Below are positions 5,881 to 8,561 of a DNA stretch of 8,561 nucleotides, one piece after another. The stretch is from Candidatus Aminicenantes bacterium UBA1061 (GTDB lineage Bacteria; Acidobacteriota; Aminicenantia; Aminicenantales; Saccharicenantaceae): contig DCDG01000050.1 of assembly GCA_002316315.1 (NCBI GenBank), forward strand, positions 1 to 8,561. Reading direction: 5' to 3'. A program made the translations under genes and the position numbers. Within the stretch, counting starts at the first letter, position 1, and each line of letters opens with the position of its first letter. The notes under the pieces are model-generated. The model saw only the letters and a list, made by a program, of their open reading frames with translations, did not search any database and was not told the origin of the DNA.

Positions 5881-6708
5881 CTATTTTACAGCCCGGAAAG
5901 TAACGCTTATCACTGAATTGAGGGCTTCAACCAGACTGGCCTCAGTGATTTTTAGCTGGCGGCTGACCTGAGGAACTTTCTTCAGGTCCATGATCAGCTC
6001 GGCCGGGAATAGCTTTTCATCGATCACCTTGACCTCTTTGAAACCGGCTTCTCTGATCATTTTAATATAATCATCCTTGAGGACGGCTCCAGCCACACAG
6101 GCCGCATATAACTCTTTTGATTTACTTAAATTCTCTGGAAGAGTCCTGGTTAGAACAAGATCTGAAACTATCAACCGCCCGCCATCTTTAAGAACCCGGA
6201 AAGCTTCTTTAAACACCCGGGGCTTATCGGGCGATAAATTAATCACACAGTTAGAGATGATGACATCCACCGACCGGTCGGCTACCGGCAGGTTTTCGAT
6301 TTCTCCCAGCCTGAATTCGACATTGGAATATTTATTCTGGCGGGCGGTGGCTCTCGCCCGGTCAAGCATTTCCGGGGTCATATCGACGCCGATGACCCGC
6401 CCTTCAGGACCAACCCGTCTGGAAGCCAGAAAACAATCCAGCCCGGGACCCGAACCCAGATCCAGCACTGTCTCTCCTGGCTTTAATTCCGCCAGACCAG
6501 CCGGATTACCACAGCCCAGGCCTAGGTTGCTATCTGCCGGAACTGCGGCCAGGTCCTCCAGCTCATAACCGACTTTTTGACTGACCTGCCTCGTGTCCGG
6601 CCCGGACTGCCCGCAACCACAGGCCGCGGTCCCGCAACAGGAACTGCCGGTGGCTGCTGTGCGGCTATATCTTTTTCTAACCTGTTTTTTTATTTCTTCT
6701 TTATTCAT
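5881..6708 (-). CDS. arsM: Arsenite S-adenosylmethionine methyltransferase
   Basis: A 275-residue cytoplasmic enzyme expected to methylate As(III) stepwise using S-adenosylmethionine, producing methylated, partly volatile arsenicals. The Rossmann motif I is VLDLGSGPGLDCFLAS (81-96), with the acidic motif II in GVDMTPEML (107-115). The three conserved arsenic-binding cysteines of ArsM are in place: Cys66 (NLGLGCGNP), Cys154 (SNCVINLSPDK) and Cys204 (AACVAGA). A further Cys cluster lies near the N-terminus (Cys24, 25, 30, 32), common in bacterial ArsM and possibly binding arsenite. Length and motif order are normal for the family. An SD-like AGGTAGGA sits 2 nt ahead of the ATG. A 31-codon ORF with a strong SD lies 51 bp upstream on the same strand, and a Cys/Met/His-rich exported protein gene diverges from it. 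No arsR or arsenite efflux gene is in view. Confidence 0.93.
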   Translation of the reverse strand: MNKEEIKKQVRKRYSRTAATGSSCCGTAACGCGQSGPDTRQVSQKVGYELEDLAAVPADSNLGLGCGNPAGLAELKPGETVLDLGSGPGLDCFLASRRVGPEGRVIGVDMTPEMLDRARATARQNKYSNVEFRLGEIENLPVADRSVDVIISNCVINLSPDKPRVFKEAFRVLKDGGRLIVSDLVLTRTLPENLSKSKELYAACVAGAVLKDDYIKMIREAGFKEVKVIDEKLFPAELIMDLKKVPQVSRQLKITEASLVEALNSVISVTFRAVK

Positions 6709-6759
6709 TTTCCTACCTTAAAAAGTCACTATTTTTTAGAATGATATCATAAAAAATCC

Positions 6760-6855
6760 CTAACCGCCGCTATCTTCCGTTTTTCCCTCCCAGGTATTTC
6801 GCTTCGATCTGGCCAGAGTCTGTTCATATTCAGCTGAATTCGGCCTCCGTTTCAT
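6760..6855 (-). CDS. 31-residue small ORF with strong SD upstream of arsM
   Basis: A 32-codon reading frame (ATG at 6855, TAG at 6762-6760) preceded by GGAGGTGAT, one of the best SD matches in the window, 4 nt from the ATG. The predicted peptide begins MKRRPNSAEYEQTLARSKR and continues NTWEGKTEDSGG. It is hydrophilic, basic in its first two thirds, has one Trp and no Cys, His or membrane segment. It reads in the same direction as arsM, 51 bp ahead, so both may share a transcript. It could be a small protein or a translated leader affecting arsM expression. I do not recognise the sequence. The SD and placement are the only support; there is no conservation evidence here. Confidence 0.45.
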   Translation of the reverse strand: MKRRPNSAEYEQTLARSKRNTWEGKTEDSGG

Positions 6856-7002
6856 AAAATCACCTCCGGTAAGCCTTACAGTTTCTATCTGACCGACAAC
6901 CAGAAGGATTCTGGATCACCTGCTCCTGGTCCTCCACTCGTTCTCTGCCTCGCCTGGAGGAAGAACCCCAAGGAAAAAGATGTTTCTACAAAATGGAAAT
7001 GT

Positions 7003-7029
7003 TATAATTTATTTTCAAATTAAAGGAGG
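7003..7029 (+). promoter_or_regulatory. -10 element and SD of the Cys/Met/His-rich gene
   Basis: TATAAT at 7003-7008 is a perfect -10 hexamer, with no good -35 at normal spacing (ATGTTT at 6980-6985), which could mean an activator-dependent promoter. AAAGGAGG at 7022-7029 is a strong SD 6 nt before the ATG at 7036. The untranslated leader would be only about 20 nt. Confidence 0.45.
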
Positions 7030-7035
7030 CTTTAG

Positions 7036-7722
7036 ATGAGAAAGGCAGTTATCCTCAGCACCGTGCTGGTTTTTCTTATCGGCACATGTTTTATTTACGT
7101 TTCAGCTCAAACTAAAACCCAGGAGACCACTACCAGGGTAGATCAAAAAAGCGCGCCAGCTAACCCAGCGTCCTGTACGAATGATAAAGCAGCTTGTTGT
7201 TGCTCAGGCGGTTGTCAATCTGGTCAGCATAAGATGGCAGCCAAGTCGGCAGAAGACAAGGCTAAAATGAAAGCCGAAATGAGCCAGGTAGAAGGCCATC
7301 AGAAGCACCTGGCCATGAGCGGAGCCAGGGGTGAGACGGCGGCTAAAACCTGCAGTCTGGCAGCTGGGACGACTGCTCCCGAAGCCCATCAGGGCTGCCC
7401 TGAGGCTCAAGTCGCAGGCCAGAGCCAGCAGGCCAACACCAAGGCTCAGGCTCAAGCCATGAACTGCTCCCACCAGGAAATGATGGCTAAAATTGCCGAA
7501 GGCAAATCGGCCACAACCGAGCCCGGTTGCACAATGATGCATCAGAAAATGATGGCCTCAGCTTCTAAAACCGAGCCCGGTGTTCAGGCAACCGGACAGA
7601 CCGGGATGATGAAGAAAGGCTGCAGCTGCCAGAAGATGGCTGGTTCCGCTGGCTGCGGTCATATGACCAGGACCGAAGAGAAAAAAGAGACCGTCACCAA
7701 AACCGAAGTCAAGACTAAATAA
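7036..7722 (+). CDS. Exported Cys/Met/His-rich putative metal(loid)-binding protein
   Basis: A 228-residue protein with a Sec signal peptide (MRK, hydrophobic residues 4-22, likely cleavage VSA|Q after residue 24), so it acts in the periplasm or outside. The mature part is low-complexity and hydrophilic, with 12 Cys, about 15 Met and 7 His. Clusters include the CCC at 54-56 with Cys60, CSHQEMM (144-150), CTMMHQKMM (165-173) and CSCQKM (196-201). A TEPG-containing segment recurs at 161-164 and 179-182, and the tail is charged (TEEKKETVTKTEVKTK). No catalytic domain is visible. Such composition suits soft-metal binding (Cu(I), Ag, Hg, As(III), Zn), as in metallothionein-like or copper-sponge proteins. 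Its divergent position next to arsM favours a metal(loid)-resistance role. The family is unknown to me, and the metal and function are inference. Confidence 0.75.
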   Translation: MRKAVILSTVLVFLIGTCFIYVSAQTKTQETTTRVDQKSAPANPASCTNDKAACCCSGGCQSGQHKMAAKSAEDKAKMKAEMSQVEGHQKHLAMSGARGETAAKTCSLAAGTTAPEAHQGCPEAQVAGQSQQANTKAQAQAMNCSHQEMMAKIAEGKSATTEPGCTMMHQKMMASASKTEPGVQATGQTGMMKKGCSCQKMAGSAGCGHMTRTEEKKETVTKTEVKTK

Positions 7723-7816
7723 TATTTCTCGGGACTCACCCGAAAATCGCCCGGTTGCTTGTTGATTGTCCTGACAGAAGTCCTGGCGGCCATGTTTTTT
7801 GCCTTTTACTGATTAT

Positions 7817-7872
7817 AAGATGAAAATTTCAAGACGAAAATTCATAAAAACAGGGTTGGCCGCTACCGGCGG
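7817..7872 (+). repeat. Duplicated Tat-leader sequence, copy 2
   Basis: This is the partner of 3520-3575, identical at 55 of 56 positions. Here it leads into a complete Tat signal, because codon 18 continues with the hydrophobic LIIIP. This copy is therefore the more likely ancestral form. Confidence 0.95.
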
Positions 7873-8561
7873 CTTGATCATTATTCCCCGCCATGTTCTG
7901 GGCGGACAGGGCTACCTCGCTCCCAGCGACGAGCTGACCAAAGCTATCATCGGCGTCGGCGGCATGGGCAAAGCTCATTTCCAGTATCCAGGCCGTCTGG
8001 TGGCGGTCTGTGATGTTGACCGGAAGCATCTGCAGGAAGCGCTGGATCTGGCCGGGCCCGGAGTTAAAGGTTATCATGATTTCCGGGAAGTTCTGGCCCG
8101 GCGCGATGTTGACATTGTTCACATTGTCACCCCTCCTCACTGGCATGCCCTGATGGCCATAGCCGCCGCCCGGGCCGGCAAAGACATCTGGTGCGAAAAG
8201 CCCATGACCAGAACCATCGGTGAGGGCCAGAAAGTGGTTGAGGCTGTAAGGCGAGCCGGACGCATCTTCCGCATCAATACCTGGTTTCGTTTTGAGGATA
8301 CTTTCTATGGCTTTGGCACCACCGTTAAGCCCATCAAAAAGATTGTTGAGAACAGGCTTCTTGGCTGGCCCTTACGCGTCACCCTCAGCGGGGCTACCGG
8401 TTTTGACTGGAAATTCTACTGGCAGGGAAAAACATACCTTCCGCCTGAACCTGTGCCCGAGGAGCTGGACTATGACTTCTGGCTCGGGCCGGCACCCTTC
8501 AAGCCCTATCACCATCATCGTGTTCATCAGACATTTCGTGGCTACTGGGACTATGATGGCG
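7820..8561 (+). CDS. Tat-exported Gfo/Idh/MocA-family oxidoreductase, 3' end cut by window
   Basis: An open reading frame of 247 codons running off the right edge without a stop. It encodes a probable periplasmic NAD(P)-dependent sugar or polyol dehydrogenase or related glycosidic enzyme. A Tat signal (SRRKFIK at 4-10, hydrophobic GLAATGGLIIIP) is followed by the Rossmann fold: GVGGMG (45-50), VCDVD (63-67), then TPPHWHA (104-110) and the family motif EKP (126-128). After about residue 150 comes the start of the C-terminal substrate domain, with DYDFWLGPAP (217-226) typical of the Tat-exported subgroup. Family members are usually longer, so a sizeable part is missing. No SD precedes the ATG. 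Substrate cannot be told from sequence; Tat-exported members often process sugars released by glycoside hydrolases, which would fit the GH28 gene in the window. Confidence 0.9.
   Translation, partial: MKISRRKFIKTGLAATGGLIIIPRHVLGGQGYLAPSDELTKAIIGVGGMGKAHFQYPGRLVAVCDVDRKHLQEALDLAGPGVKGYHDFREVLARRDVDIVHIVTPPHWHALMAIAAARAGKDIWCEKPMTRTIGEGQKVVEAVRRAGRIFRINTWFRFEDTFYGFGTTVKPIKKIVENRLLGWPLRVTLSGATGFDWKFYWQGKTYLPPEPVPEELDYDFWLGPAPFKPYHHHRVHQTFRGYWDYDG

Larger units (their letters stand above)
6709..7035. promoter_or_regulatory. Divergent control region between arsM and the Cys/Met/His-rich gene
   Basis: This 327-bp gap contains a small minus-strand ORF (6760-6855) and several inverted repeats. These are the perfect palindrome ATGATATCAT (6741-6750), 33 bp ahead of the arsM ATG and flanked by T and A runs; CCAGAA-3-TTCTGG (6900-6914); and CCTCCA-18-TGGAGG (6931-6960). 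Any could be an operator for a metal-responsive regulator acting on both directions, but none matches an ArsR site that I can recognise. Confidence 0.35.

Noticed and set aside
5771..5905. Short plus-strand frame starting ATGGAGGGG
   Set aside because: It has no SD, runs antisense into the arsM end and has no recognisable features.
6077..6568. Plus-strand open frame of 163 codons
   Set aside because: It is antisense to arsM, whose motifs are unmistakable, and has Ser/Arg-rich shadow composition.
7729..7743. TCGGG-5-CCCGA hairpin after the Cys/Met/His-rich gene as a terminator
   Set aside because: It has only a 5-bp stem followed by AAAA rather than a T-run on the plus strand.
7204..8146. 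Minus-strand open frames at 7204-7542 and 7829-8146
   Set aside because: They are antisense to the Cys/Met/His-rich gene and to the Gfo/Idh/MocA gene; neither has a supported start.

Overview
The window looks like part of a chromosome from a Gram-negative, heterotrophic bacterium. Supporting signs are a GH28-type plant-polysaccharide enzyme, a Tat-exported Gfo/Idh/MocA oxidoreductase, a presumed periplasmic M23-like peptidase and several Sec signal peptides. Several genes have Shine-Dalgarno (SD) sites and one has a TTGACA-type promoter, which argues mildly against Bacteroidota. The gene set and style would fit an uncultured Acidobacteriota/Aminicenantes-like lineage, but this is low-confidence inference without any marker gene.

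Layout: 1-128 holds no gene but has two hairpins, one an A/T-flanked palindrome just past the GH28 stop. Minus-strand genes follow: a secreted GH28-family protein (129-1625) and a rhomboid intramembrane protease with a helical, TPR-like C-terminal region (1780-3372). The rhomboid gene has a good sigma70-like promoter so close to its ATG that the mRNA may be almost leaderless. On the plus strand, 3523-5306 is a visibly more A/T-rich two-gene unit: an M23/LytM-like protein and a secreted protein of unknown function with propeller-like repeats. It ends at a hairpin terminator lying inside the 3' end of a convergent small zinc-ribbon membrane protein gene (5420-5662, minus).

The next block is metal(loid)-related: an ArsM-type arsenite methyltransferase (5881-6708, minus), preceded by a 31-codon ORF with a near-perfect SD (6760-6855, minus). 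Diverging from it is an exported protein very rich in Cys, Met and His (7036-7722, plus). Together these suggest cytoplasmic arsenic methylation plus extracytoplasmic metal or metalloid binding; no arsR, arsC or arsenite pump is visible. The window ends inside a Tat-exported Gfo/Idh/MocA oxidoreductase gene (7820 to beyond 8561).

The most striking observation is that the first ~53 coding bases of the M23-like gene and of the Gfo/Idh/MocA gene, about 4.3 kb apart, are the same sequence (56 bp including 3 upstream bases, one synonymous difference), although the proteins are otherwise unrelated. The duplication carries the twin-arginine region but stops before the hydrophobic core, so the M23-like protein has a hybrid, apparently incomplete export signal. 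It is either a real signal-sequence transplantation or an assembly chimera.
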